Source of the DNA: Prevotellaceae bacterium UBA5903
GTDB lineage: Bacteria > Bacteroidota > Bacteroidia > Bacteroidales > Bacteroidaceae
NCBI GenBank assembly: GCA_002431845.1
Contig: DJEH01000148.1
Span: 5,556 to 15,595 of the forward strand
Reading direction: 5' to 3'
Length of the DNA stretch: 10,040 bases
Below, one piece after another: positions 1-6,007 of the stretch. Every line of letters starts with the position of its first letter. Position 1 is the stretch's first letter. A program made the translations under genes and the position numbers. The notes below the pieces were generated by a model that was not told where the DNA came from, did not search any database, and worked only from the letters and a program-made list of their open reading frames with translations.

Positions 1-8
1 GATACGCT

Positions 9-28
9 CGTATCACGGCCGTGATACG
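9..28. repeat. 20-bp perfect palindrome at the window edge
   Basis: The half-site CGTATCACGG is followed directly by its exact reverse complement. The unit GATACG also occurs at 1-6, so GATACG, CGTATC and GATACG alternate across the first 28 bases and could form two overlapping hairpins. No gene is visible to the left because the window begins here. It could be an operator, the foot of a terminator or the end of a repeat; the sequence shown does not decide. Confidence 0.6.
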
Positions 29-95
29 CCAACTAAGTGCGCAAGTATGATTAGAACAACACAGAAGATAGTAGTGAAAGCATGGTTTGTTTATG

Positions 96-139
96 AAAAA
101 ACTGCACCACACGCTTGCATTAACAAGTGTGTGGTGCAG
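96..139 (-). terminator. Intrinsic terminator of the T9SS plug gene
   Basis: The arms at 102-117 and 124-139 pair over 16 positions with one G-U wobble around a 6-base loop. Read on the minus strand, the GC-rich stem is followed by six T (the A run at 96-101). It lies about 40 bases past the stop codon of the minus-strand gene ending at 178. This is the most classical terminator in the window. Confidence 0.88.
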
Positions 140-177
140 CTATTAGGGCATGAGCATTTGGGCCTTTGGCTTAAGCA

Positions 178-1452
178 TCATTTTGCCCTCACATACTTGG
201 GTGTTATGCAACCTACAAGCTGCCAATAGCGAGAGCCAGTAGGTTTGTAGTATACAAGAATGTCGTATTCATTTTCGGTTTGAAAATAATTTCCTTCAAC
301 AATGCTTGTAAGTCCTACGTGAGGATGACTATTTACCGAACTAAGGTAAAAATAGTTGTAATATCCACATTTAAGCAGAATGTCGGCCACATATTGCTGC
401 GAGTTTTCGTCGTAGCGCATTTTGTAGGCATCGTTTAAGCCCGTGGCCCATCTTCCAGATACATAAATGCTTGTTGGCTCGTTATCAATTTGTGGCATGT
501 TGAGCGAGAAATGTGCAAGCACATAGTCGGCTTCGGTGTCGGCATCGCCTGCTCCCTCGTATCTCGTAACGTAAAGTCCGTTGTGGTCTTCGTCGTAAAG
601 ATAGTTTTTGCGTGGATAATCTGTCATGATGGTATAATGATAGTAGGGGGCGAACCACTTGACACTTTCGCCGTGCATGCCAGGATAGCGAGTAGATAAA
701 ATTTCCATCTTGCGATACTCGTTGCCAGCATCGAAAATGAGGTTTCGCGAATGCTCCCACAATAAGTTGCTACCATTTTGAGCCGTGGGGGGTACACCCA
801 TAATGGCATTATCGATACGGCGGTTTTGCATAACAAATAGCTTTACCTCGTCGTTGGGATTACGCAATGTTAGATTGCTACAATCAACTCTCAGCGATAG
901 TTGCTGGTGGGAGTCGTTATGGTCTATTTCGGTGTCGGTGGTGCATTGGGCATAAATGCCAACCCTCTTGTCTACCACGGCAAAGTAGCATTGAAAAGCC
1001 TTGCGTGCATTGCCCTCATCGTCTTCGTCGAAAACGGTGAGGCGGTAATTGCCCGACAAGAGTGGACGCATGTGGGCATTGGGTATGCTAAGCGCGTAAT
1101 GGTTGTAGAGCACGGTGGTGTTGGTGCTGGGCTGGTAGTTGTCTATCACCTCTTCGTCTGCCACACTATATAGGTAGTCGTTGTCAAAAAGTTCGTCAGA
1201 GGGGTTACCTTCGTAGTCGCAATGTTCTATTTTATAGGTGTATCTCACATACTCGTGTGTAAGGTCATCGAAACTGAGCTGGAGTGTTTCATTACTGCCA
1301 AGCGCAATAGCAGGGAAGTTCTCTGCGTTATTATCTACCTTTAATTGTATGGTGTGGATGCTTGGCTTAAATATAGTGGTGCGCCCTGGTTGTGCTTGTA
1401 GCGAGCAGATGCACGCAAGCCAAAATAGGGATGTAAATAAAAAATGCTTCAT
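178..1452 (-). CDS. Type IX secretion system plug protein (DUF5103 family)
   Basis: This 424-residue exported protein matches the DUF5103 family, now named the T9SS plug protein. Known members bind the SprA/Sov outer-membrane translocon and close its channel when no cargo passes. Residues 1-21 (MKHFLFTSLFWL... ending LQAQ) form a signal peptide. Family hallmarks are visible: an LQLSFDDL segment, a YKIEHCDYEG stretch, and ALSIPNAHMRPLLSGNYRLT before a beta-rich second half. The frame extends upstream to an ATG at 1498-1500, but that codon overlaps a promoter -7 element (1498-1505), so I chose the inner ATG just before the signal peptide. No Shine-Dalgarno is present, as expected for Bacteroidota. 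The gene is monocistronic, with its own terminator at 96-139. Family assignment is by recognition of these motifs, not by a search. Confidence 0.85.
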   Translation of the reverse strand: MKHFLFTSLFWLACICSLQAQPGRTTIFKPSIHTIQLKVDNNAENFPAIALGSNETLQLSFDDLTHEYVRYTYKIEHCDYEGNPSDELFDNDYLYSVADEEVIDNYQPSTNTTVLYNHYALSIPNAHMRPLLSGNYRLTVFDEDDEGNARKAFQCYFAVVDKRVGIYAQCTTDTEIDHNDSHQQLSLRVDCSNLTLRNPNDEVKLFVMQNRRIDNAIMGVPPTAQNGSNLLWEHSRNLIFDAGNEYRKMEILSTRYPGMHGESVKWFAPYYHYTIMTDYPRKNYLYDEDHNGLYVTRYEGAGDADTEADYVLAHFSLNMPQIDNEPTSIYVSGRWATGLNDAYKMRYDENSQQYVADILLKCGYYNYFYLSSVNSHPHVGLTSIVEGNYFQTENEYDILVYYKPTGSRYWQLVGCITPKYVRAK

Positions 1453-1497
1453 AAAGATGCCACAGGATAAATGGGTACTGACAATATTAATATAGAA

Positions 1498-1505
1498 CAA
1501 AAGTA
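1498..1505 (-). promoter_or_regulatory. Promoter -7 element for the T9SS plug gene
   Basis: Read on the minus strand this is TACTTTTG, an exact TAnnTTTG match to the Bacteroidota primary sigma -7 element. It lies about 45 bases before the chosen ATG at 1452. No clear TTTG -33 box lies 19-21 bases further upstream. Placing the transcript start near 1491 rules out the longer ATG at 1500 as the main start. Confidence 0.55.
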
Positions 1506-1548
1506 CATTTTTTTAGTCGTGTAATTCCCTATGTGAATGAAAAAATTG

Positions 1549-1556
1549 TAATTTTG
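1549..1556 (+). promoter_or_regulatory. Promoter -7 element for rnpB
   Basis: TAATTTTG is an exact TAnnTTTG match and ends 13 bases before the first base of the RNase P P1 helix. That gives a transcript start around 1562-1568. It is back to back with the plug-gene promoter, with about 43 bases between the two -7 elements. I see no good -33 box. Confidence 0.6.
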
Positions 1557-1568
1557 CAATTCATTTAA

Positions 1569-2011
1569 GAATCAGTTGGCTGGCTTGTCGTGTACATCCA
1601 TGTTTGGTTGCTCTTGTTGCATTGTTGCAGTAGGTGTAACCTTCACAAGCGGTGTAGGAGGAAAGTCTGGGCAACACAGAGCATTCTGCTTCTTAACGGG
1701 AAGTCGTCCGCAAGGGTGAATTAGTGTAGAAGAAAACAACCGCCCACATTTTTATGTAGGTAAGGGTGAGAAGGCGGGGTAAGAGCCCACCAGACGTATG
1801 GCAACATGCGTGCTGTACACATCAGAAGTTGAAAGTTCATGTATACCAACGTTTTTATTGAGGGCTGCTCGTCCCAGTTTGCTTTACGCAACGCGTTGGA
1901 GGGTAGAACGATACAACATATTGGCGACAATATGTGCGGATAAATGACAAGCACGATTATTTGTTTAGGCGAATAATGCGTACAGAACCCGGCTTATAGG
2001 CTGGCTGATTC
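1569..2011 (+). ncRNA. rnpB: RNase P RNA (bacterial class A)
   Basis: This is the catalytic RNA of RNase P, which removes the 5' leader from pre-tRNAs together with the protein RnpA. The universal conserved blocks appear in order on the plus strand: GGAGGAAAGTC at 1657-1667, GGTAAGAGCCCACCAG at 1778-1793, and ACAGAACCCGGCTTATAG at 1982-1999. The ends close the P1 helix, with GAATCAG at 1569-1575 pairing with CTGATTC at 2005-2011 and continuing through G-U wobbles. A GGT in the GGAGGGTAGAA stretch near 1900 fits the L15 loop that binds the tRNA CCA end. At about 443 bases it is a fairly long class A RNA. Ends are set from P1 and may be off by a few bases. A run of eight T follows immediately. 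Confidence 0.95.
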
Positions 2012-2019
2012 TTTTTTTT
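2012..2019 (+). terminator. T-run at the 3' end of rnpB
   Basis: Eight T directly follow the 3' strand of P1. No separate local GC hairpin is evident just before the run, so P1 itself or the following inverted repeat (2024-2074) may contribute to stopping transcription. The exact mechanism cannot be told from sequence alone. Confidence 0.4.
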
Positions 2020-2020
2020 A

Positions 2021-2074
2021 AAAAATAAGACCTATTCCAAAAAGCAAAGTTGCATGATTGGAATAGGTCTTATT
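2021..2074 (-). terminator. Terminator of the thiE-like gene, long perfect hairpin
   Basis: The arms AATAAGACCTATTCCA (2024-2039) and its exact complement (2059-2074) form a 16-bp stem around a 19-base loop. The loop holds a possible inner stem, GCAA with TTGC. On the minus strand the hairpin lies 16 bases after the stop at 2091 and is followed by TTTTT. Because rnpB converges from the other side, it may work in both directions. Confidence 0.7.
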
Positions 2075-2090
2075 GCATGTTTATGCCCTT

Positions 2091-2714
2091 TTATTCGTCG
2101 GCATTCAAAAACTTTTGTATGTTGTCTTTTACCATCTCTTTTTGCATTGATGCTTGGCTGATGGCAATGCCTTGTATGCCTATGTGGAGTAAGGGCATAA
2201 CGTCATCGAGGGTTATACTGCCAGTTGCACAAAGCGGAATGCGAAGTGCCTCGTTCTGCATTTCAGACACGATTTGTTTGTAATCTTCAATGCTCAATGG
2301 AGGTAGAGGGGGAGGGGTATTTGACGATTTTTTATAGGGGCCACAACATACGTAATCGGCGCTTTGGCCCTTCAGTCGCTTAACATCGGCAAAGGTTTGT
2401 GCTGTGCCGCCAATGATAAATTCGTGGCCGAGCTGTTCGCGCACTTCGTTGGCAGCCATGCTTGTTTCGGTAAGATGAACACCATCGGCTTCGATGGCTT
2501 TGCATAGCTCCACCTCATCGTCTATTACGAAAGTAGCTTGATGTTGTTTGCAAGCATTGAGCAGGCTGTTTGCAAGTTCTTTTTTATCTTCAGTAAAGTT
2601 GTTGTCGAAATGCAGTCTAATCCATTTACAACCACCAGCGAGTGCAAGCAATGCCACCTCTTGACATTCGGCTGCCGATGGGCTTGTATGGACAATAATT
2701 TGTAAGGGTACCAT
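2091..2714 (-). CDS. thiE: Thiamine phosphate synthase family protein with degenerate active-site motifs
   Basis: The 207-residue TIM-barrel protein keeps the ThiE layout: GGCKWIRL (27-34), the second-strand VIDDEVEL (63-70), EADGVHL (75-81), FIIGGTAQTF (99-108), SADYVCCGP (118-126), and GIAIS (182-186). ThiE joins HMP pyrophosphate to thiazole phosphate to make thiamine phosphate. Several substrate-binding motifs differ from the Bacteroides ThiE pattern as I remember it: QLR.KD becomes RLHFDN, DDR becomes DDE, GVHLGKKDM becomes GVHLTETSM, the phosphate-binding TTTKK becomes SSNTP inside a proline-rich stretch (127-140), and AIGGI becomes ATGSI. The reading frame is intact with no frameshift. 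It stands alone with no other thi gene and no TPP riboswitch in its leader. It may be a diverged enzyme, a paralogue with another role, or an inactive relic; family membership is firm, activity is not. Confidence 0.8.
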   Translation of the reverse strand: MVPLQIIVHTSPSAAECQEVALLALAGGCKWIRLHFDNNFTEDKKELANSLLNACKQHQATFVIDDEVELCKAIEADGVHLTETSMAANEVREQLGHEFIIGGTAQTFADVKRLKGQSADYVCCGPYKKSSNTPPPLPPLSIEDYKQIVSEMQNEALRIPLCATGSITLDDVMPLLHIGIQGIAISQASMQKEMVKDNIQKFLNADE

Positions 2715-2742
2715 GAAATATTTTAATGTTAAGTGGATTACA

Positions 2743-2767
2743 AAACACCTACTTAGCTTTGGTGTTT
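2743..2767 (-). promoter_or_regulatory. Small hairpin in the thiE-like leader
   Basis: AAACACC (2743-2749) and GGTGTTT (2761-2767) pair over 7 bp around an 11-base loop, close to the predicted transcript start. It lacks a T-run, so it is not a terminator. The leader shows none of the conserved TPP-riboswitch blocks. Its role is unknown. Confidence 0.3.
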
Positions 2768-2771
2768 ATGA

Positions 2772-2801
2772 CACAGCAAAATTAATCATTATTTTGCTGT
2801 G
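2772..2801. promoter_or_regulatory. 11-bp inverted repeat overlapping the thiE-like promoter
   Basis: CACAGCAAAAT (2772-2782) and ATTTTGCTGTG (2791-2801) are perfect complements around 8 bases. On the minus strand TAATTTTG (2784-2777) is an exact TAnnTTTG -7 element lying inside one arm, about 63 bases before the ATG. The geometry fits an operator for a dimeric regulator that blocks the promoter, but a chance AT-rich stem is possible. No regulator gene lies nearby. Confidence 0.45.
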
Positions 2802-2821
2802 ACTTGCTTGTTTAAGAAACT

Positions 2822-2879
2822 AAAAAAAGAACCAGCATGATATTTACCAATGTTGCTCAGTAAAAAACATGCTGGTTCT
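2822..2879 (-). terminator. Terminator of the LRR-hexosaminidase-lectin operon
   Basis: AGAACCAGCATG (2828-2839) and its exact complement (2868-2879) make a 12-bp stem. The 28-base loop contains a second pair, TTTAC (2842-2846) with GTAAA (2860-2864), giving a two-tier hairpin. On the minus strand it is followed by seven T (part of the A run 2822-2828). It lies about 105 bases past the lectin stop codon. Confidence 0.75.
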
Positions 2880-2891
2880 GTAATATTGTGG

Positions 2892-2960
2892 TAAGCAGGT
2901 ATTCAAAATTCATATCCATTAATATTGGACATAATTATATTAATTTTGAATACCTACTTA
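2892..2960. repeat. 19-bp imperfect inverted repeat after the lectin gene
   Basis: The arms 2892-2910 and 2942-2960 pair over 19 positions with a single G-U in the minus-strand RNA. The 31-base AT-rich loop carries an inner TCCA/TGGA pair (2915-2918 and 2926-2929). No T-run follows on either side, so it is not an intrinsic terminator. It would form a long stem in the 3' untranslated region of the operon mRNA, between the stop codon and the terminator, where it could protect the 3' end or be a processing site. Confidence 0.6.
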
Positions 2961-2995
2961 TAGCTCTTAAGCTACAATGGTTGCTTAAAGAGCTA
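2961..2995. repeat. Inverted repeat over the lectin stop codon
   Basis: TAGCTCTTAAGC (2961-2972) pairs with GCTTAAAGAGCTA (2983-2995) with one bulged base and a 10-base loop. The right arm includes the last lectin codons and the TAA at 2985-2987. No T-run follows. It sits directly against the 19-bp repeat at 2892-2960, so the two stems are stacked in the 3' end of the message. Confidence 0.45.
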
Positions 2996-4364
2996 CCTTA
3001 ATGCTTTGGCCATCAGCAATAACCACGTATGCACCTGATGGGAGTGGGGTGCCTTCGGCTTGCTTAACGCCTTGGGCGTTGTAGATTGTGGCATGTTGTG
3101 CATTTTTGATAACGATGCCATGATTTTCTACGCTAACGCTAACTTGGCTCTTCTGTGCTTGATCAACACCTGTTGTTTGATGTTGCATGTGCATGGCACC
3201 TTGATTGGTTTGAACTTGTTCGATTACTTGGTTCAAGTCGTTAAGGTCGTTCACAATGTCCTTTTCAGTAAGGTAAGGATAGTCAAGTTCGTCTTGAGCT
3301 TTTGCAATAGCCTCTTTCAAAAGGGTGGCATCGTCGCCAGTGAGCGATTGAAGCAACTCTTTGGCTGCTGCAATAGAGCTATGCAATTGGTCTACCTCCT
3401 TATTGGCAGGCAATTTAACCAAACGGAAGCAGAATGCATTGCTTGTAATTGCATTGGTTGCGGTAACCGAAGTACCGGTATTTGTAGATTGCACAAACTT
3501 GATGCTGCTCTTTGATGATGCGTCGGTAGTAGTGCCAACGTGCAAGGCAACCCTTGTGTCAAAGCCCATGGTTTCGTCATTTGTATAGATTACAAAATGA
3601 CTTGCATCTTTATGGTCTACAGTTTGCTTAGCAAATTTGATAGCTGTTCCTGTGCCGTAGATGTAACCATCATTTTGCGGCATTGCTATCGAAACGATGC
3701 CCTTGTCGTCTGTTGTAATATAGAAACGAGATTTCTCGTAGCTATAGGTGTTTGACAAAGATGCACTTCCGCTTGTGGTTGAGAACGATAGGAATTTACC
3801 CTCGCTTGCGTAGATATAAGTGGGGAATATGCTCACGGCTTGTAATGCATAATAGCCATTAACGTTTGCTATGGGCTGAGTGGGAGCCTTGATTATCTGC
3901 AAACGTGTGTTGTCGCCGCCTTTATCCTGAAATGTAAAGGTGCCCTCATCGTTGTAGCCATAGCATTTGTTGGCATTTTCAAAAGGAATCATGCAGTAGT
4001 AGTTATCGTCTACAGCCTCGAATGTCCATTTCTGATTATTGCCACCAGAGGCTTGCCATTGAATAACTTGATTGTTGAATTTGGCATGTGCTTCAGAGGG
4101 ATTGTCAATACACACATTGCCCAACGAACTCTTTATGGTCCAGTAACCATTGTTCTGGGTTAATACCCAAAGTTGTCCTTCGTCGTCATCATCAATGGCA
4201 ACCATTTTTAGCACTTTGTCGTTGGCAGTAGAGCCTTCATTCGTAAGCGCATATTTGCCATCAGCTGTGCATATTTTGTATGCTTGTCCGCTTATGATCT
4301 TGTCGGCTTGTGCTGAGAGGGTGCAAGCCAAAAGAGCAAAGAGCGATAATATAATCTTTTTCAT
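2985..4364 (-). CDS. Secreted ricin-type beta-trefoil lectin with T9SS-like C-terminal tail
   Basis: The 459-residue product starts with a clean signal peptide (MKKIILSLFALLACTLSAQA, cut before D21). Residues about 22-160 look like a ricin B-type beta-trefoil, a carbohydrate-binding fold, with Q-x-W signatures QLW (64-66) and QKW (111-113); the third subdomain lacks the Trp. Residues 165-320 are beta-rich and may be a second trefoil-like unit. Residues about 323-386 are helical (AKELLQSL, AIAKAQDELDYP) and resemble FIVAR-type spacer domains. The end (about 405-459: IYNAQGVKQ, LPSGAYVV, SIKVAL) resembles a T9SS type A sorting domain, which would direct outer-membrane secretion and surface attachment. 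It is the last gene of the operon, 21 bases after the hexosaminidase stop. No catalytic domain is evident. Sugar specificity cannot be read from the sequence. Confidence 0.72.
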   Translation of the reverse strand: MKKIILSLFALLACTLSAQADKIISGQAYKICTADGKYALTNEGSTANDKVLKMVAIDDDDEGQLWVLTQNNGYWTIKSSLGNVCIDNPSEAHAKFNNQVIQWQASGGNNQKWTFEAVDDNYYCMIPFENANKCYGYNDEGTFTFQDKGGDNTRLQIIKAPTQPIANVNGYYALQAVSIFPTYIYASEGKFLSFSTTSGSASLSNTYSYEKSRFYITTDDKGIVSIAMPQNDGYIYGTGTAIKFAKQTVDHKDASHFVIYTNDETMGFDTRVALHVGTTTDASSKSSIKFVQSTNTGTSVTATNAITSNAFCFRLVKLPANKEVDQLHSSIAAAKELLQSLTGDDATLLKEAIAKAQDELDYPYLTEKDIVNDLNDLNQVIEQVQTNQGAMHMQHQTTGVDQAQKSQVSVSVENHGIVIKNAQHATIYNAQGVKQAEGTPLPSGAYVVIADGQSIKVAL

Positions 4365-4385
4365 TTGCTTAGATATGTGTTATAA

Positions 4386-5996
4386 TTATTGTAGGTCAAT
4401 ATAGTCTGTTGGCATAGAGAAGGTAATGCCGCGACGTTGCAAGTCGAGCATCAATGGGCGAGAACGCTTCAAGAAACCTTTCCATGAACGATTCTTTTGT
4501 GCACTCCAACCAGCCTCTGCAAGTATGAGCGTACGGGGATAAGCTTGGTAGAAAATACGTTCGGGCGAGTTGATACATTCGCTCCAAAGCGTACCGGCTA
4601 CGCCAAATAGGTTGTTCTTCTCAAACTCTTCTCCCTTATTCCAACCAGGATTGAATTGATATACCGTTTCAAAATTTCTCACTGGCATACCCCAGTTTAC
4701 TTCGGGCATATCGCCGTTTGCCATAGGATAGTCAAAGTAGCAGTAGTCGCCAGGACACATCATAATCTTGGCATTGTTGTTGATAGCTGCATTTATAGCA
4801 GGCTCTGTAAGACCATTACGCCATGCAAAGGTTACGCATCCTTCTTGAATTTCCTTAAAGTCTGTTTCGTACCAGAACATAGGAGTCTTATCGTACTTAG
4901 TGCGGAGCGTGTCGATAATGCGATCGAACATATACTTTTGCAAACGCCAGTTCTCTGAACGGTCGGTTGTGGTGATGCCCAACTTCTTCTTCAACGCTTT
5001 ATCTTTCTCACAGTTGGTCCAGCAGTCAAGGGCTGGATTACCAGCTTCGTCGCCTCCAAGGTGGATATACTTGCAGGGGAAGATGTCTGCCAACTCGCGG
5101 AATACGTTGCCTAAGAAGGTGTAAGTAAACTCATTGCCTGGGCAAAGTAGCTCGTTAGATACACCACAAGTGGTGCGGATGGGTACGGATTTGCCACCGC
5201 AAGTAAGCTCGGGGAATGCATGAATGGCTGCCACTTCGTGACCTGGCATTTCGATTTCGGGAACTACCATAACGTGGTATTTTTCGCAGTACTTCACGAA
5301 GTCTTTCATTTGCTCTTGCGTATAGTAACCCGAAATGGGTATTTGCATATCGTCCATACCTACGCGTGATGAGCTCTTGGCTATCAGTTCAGGGTACTTC
5401 TTAATCTCGATACGCCATGCTTGGTCGTCTACGAGGTGAAGGTGGATGCTGTTGAGTTTATAGCGTGCCATCTCTGGAACAATCTCTTTAAGACGTTCGT
5501 AAGGAACAAAGATACGGCAAGGGTCTACCATCAACTCGCGCACGTGGGTACGTGGTGTATCCTCAATCTCAATAGCATTTGTTTCAATGCAACGAGCCGA
5601 AGCTTGATTGTCAATCATGAGCTGCTCAAGGGTCATGATGCCATAGAACACGCCAGCAGCTGTTTTGCCTTCGATGTTCACGCCATTTTCGCTAACGCTT
5701 AGGGTGTAAGCCTCGTCATCATCGAGTGCGTTGTTGATAGACAAGGTGATTTTGGCAGTACCATTTTCGTTGAGTTGAGTAATACCAGCTCTCTCTTTAA
5801 GAATGCGTGTAAGGTGCTCTTTCTCGTTTGAAAGAGAGGTGGGGCATTCAATAGAAGAAACATTGAGCCAAACAAGGGGCTTGCCGCTTGTTGTTTGCAT
5901 TTTCAAGGGTATAGGCACTAAGTTTTGAGCAACTGCGGCAGGAGTGGCCGAACCTAATCCTAAGAGTATAGCGATGGATAATAATATCTTTTTCAT
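4386..5996 (-). CDS. Glycoside hydrolase family 20 beta-N-acetylhexosaminidase
   Basis: The 536-residue exported enzyme should remove terminal beta-linked GlcNAc or GalNAc from glycans such as mucin or host N-glycans. Residues 1-24 form a signal peptide ending AAVAQ with no lipobox. Residues about 26-145 fit the GH20b N-terminal domain, and about 150-500 the GH20 barrel. The catalytic pair is D316-E317 in HLGGDEAGNP: the Asp orients the substrate acetamido group and the Glu is the acid/base. Other family landmarks are R161, LHLVDDQAWRIEIKKYP (185-202), PEIEMPGHE (246-254), and the late TLWSE (469-473). It ends at LQ without a sorting tail, unlike both operon partners, so a periplasmic location or non-CTD export is likely. 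It begins 11 bases after the LRR stop, with no Shine-Dalgarno. Confidence 0.93.
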   Translation of the reverse strand: MKKILLSIAILLGLGSATPAAVAQNLVPIPLKMQTTSGKPLVWLNVSSIECPTSLSNEKEHLTRILKERAGITQLNENGTAKITLSINNALDDDEAYTLSVSENGVNIEGKTAAGVFYGIMTLEQLMIDNQASARCIETNAIEIEDTPRTHVRELMVDPCRIFVPYERLKEIVPEMARYKLNSIHLHLVDDQAWRIEIKKYPELIAKSSSRVGMDDMQIPISGYYTQEQMKDFVKYCEKYHVMVVPEIEMPGHEVAAIHAFPELTCGGKSVPIRTTCGVSNELLCPGNEFTYTFLGNVFRELADIFPCKYIHLGGDEAGNPALDCWTNCEKDKALKKKLGITTTDRSENWRLQKYMFDRIIDTLRTKYDKTPMFWYETDFKEIQEGCVTFAWRNGLTEPAINAAINNNAKIMMCPGDYCYFDYPMANGDMPEVNWGMPVRNFETVYQFNPGWNKGEEFEKNNLFGVAGTLWSECINSPERIFYQAYPRTLILAEAGWSAQKNRSWKGFLKRSRPLMLDLQRRGITFSMPTDYIDLQ

Positions 5997-6007
5997 TGAA
6001 GTTGTGA

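Noticed and set aside
47..229. A 60-codon plus-strand frame at the left end
   Set aside because: It crosses the plug-gene terminator and the end of that gene, has no recognisable protein features, and is best explained as chance.
178..1500. The longer start of the T9SS plug protein at 1500
   Set aside because: It would add 16 residues before a clean signal peptide, and its ATG overlaps the predicted -7 promoter element.
1721..1954. A 77-codon minus-strand frame
   Set aside because: It lies wholly within the RNase P RNA gene, whose conserved blocks explain the sequence.
2715..2771. A TPP riboswitch in the thiE-like leader
   Set aside because: The conserved CTGAGA and ACC-TGA-type blocks of the TPP element are absent and the leader is too short.
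2824..2995. A miniature transposon or CRISPR-like array in the stem-rich spacer
   Set aside because: The three inverted repeats differ in sequence, no target-site duplication or terminal repeat frames them, and there are no evenly spaced direct repeats.
3060..3755. Several plus-strand frames of 60-150 codons opposite the lectin gene
   Set aside because: They are antisense shadows of the lectin coding frame, with atypical Cys-rich translations and no start context or family features.
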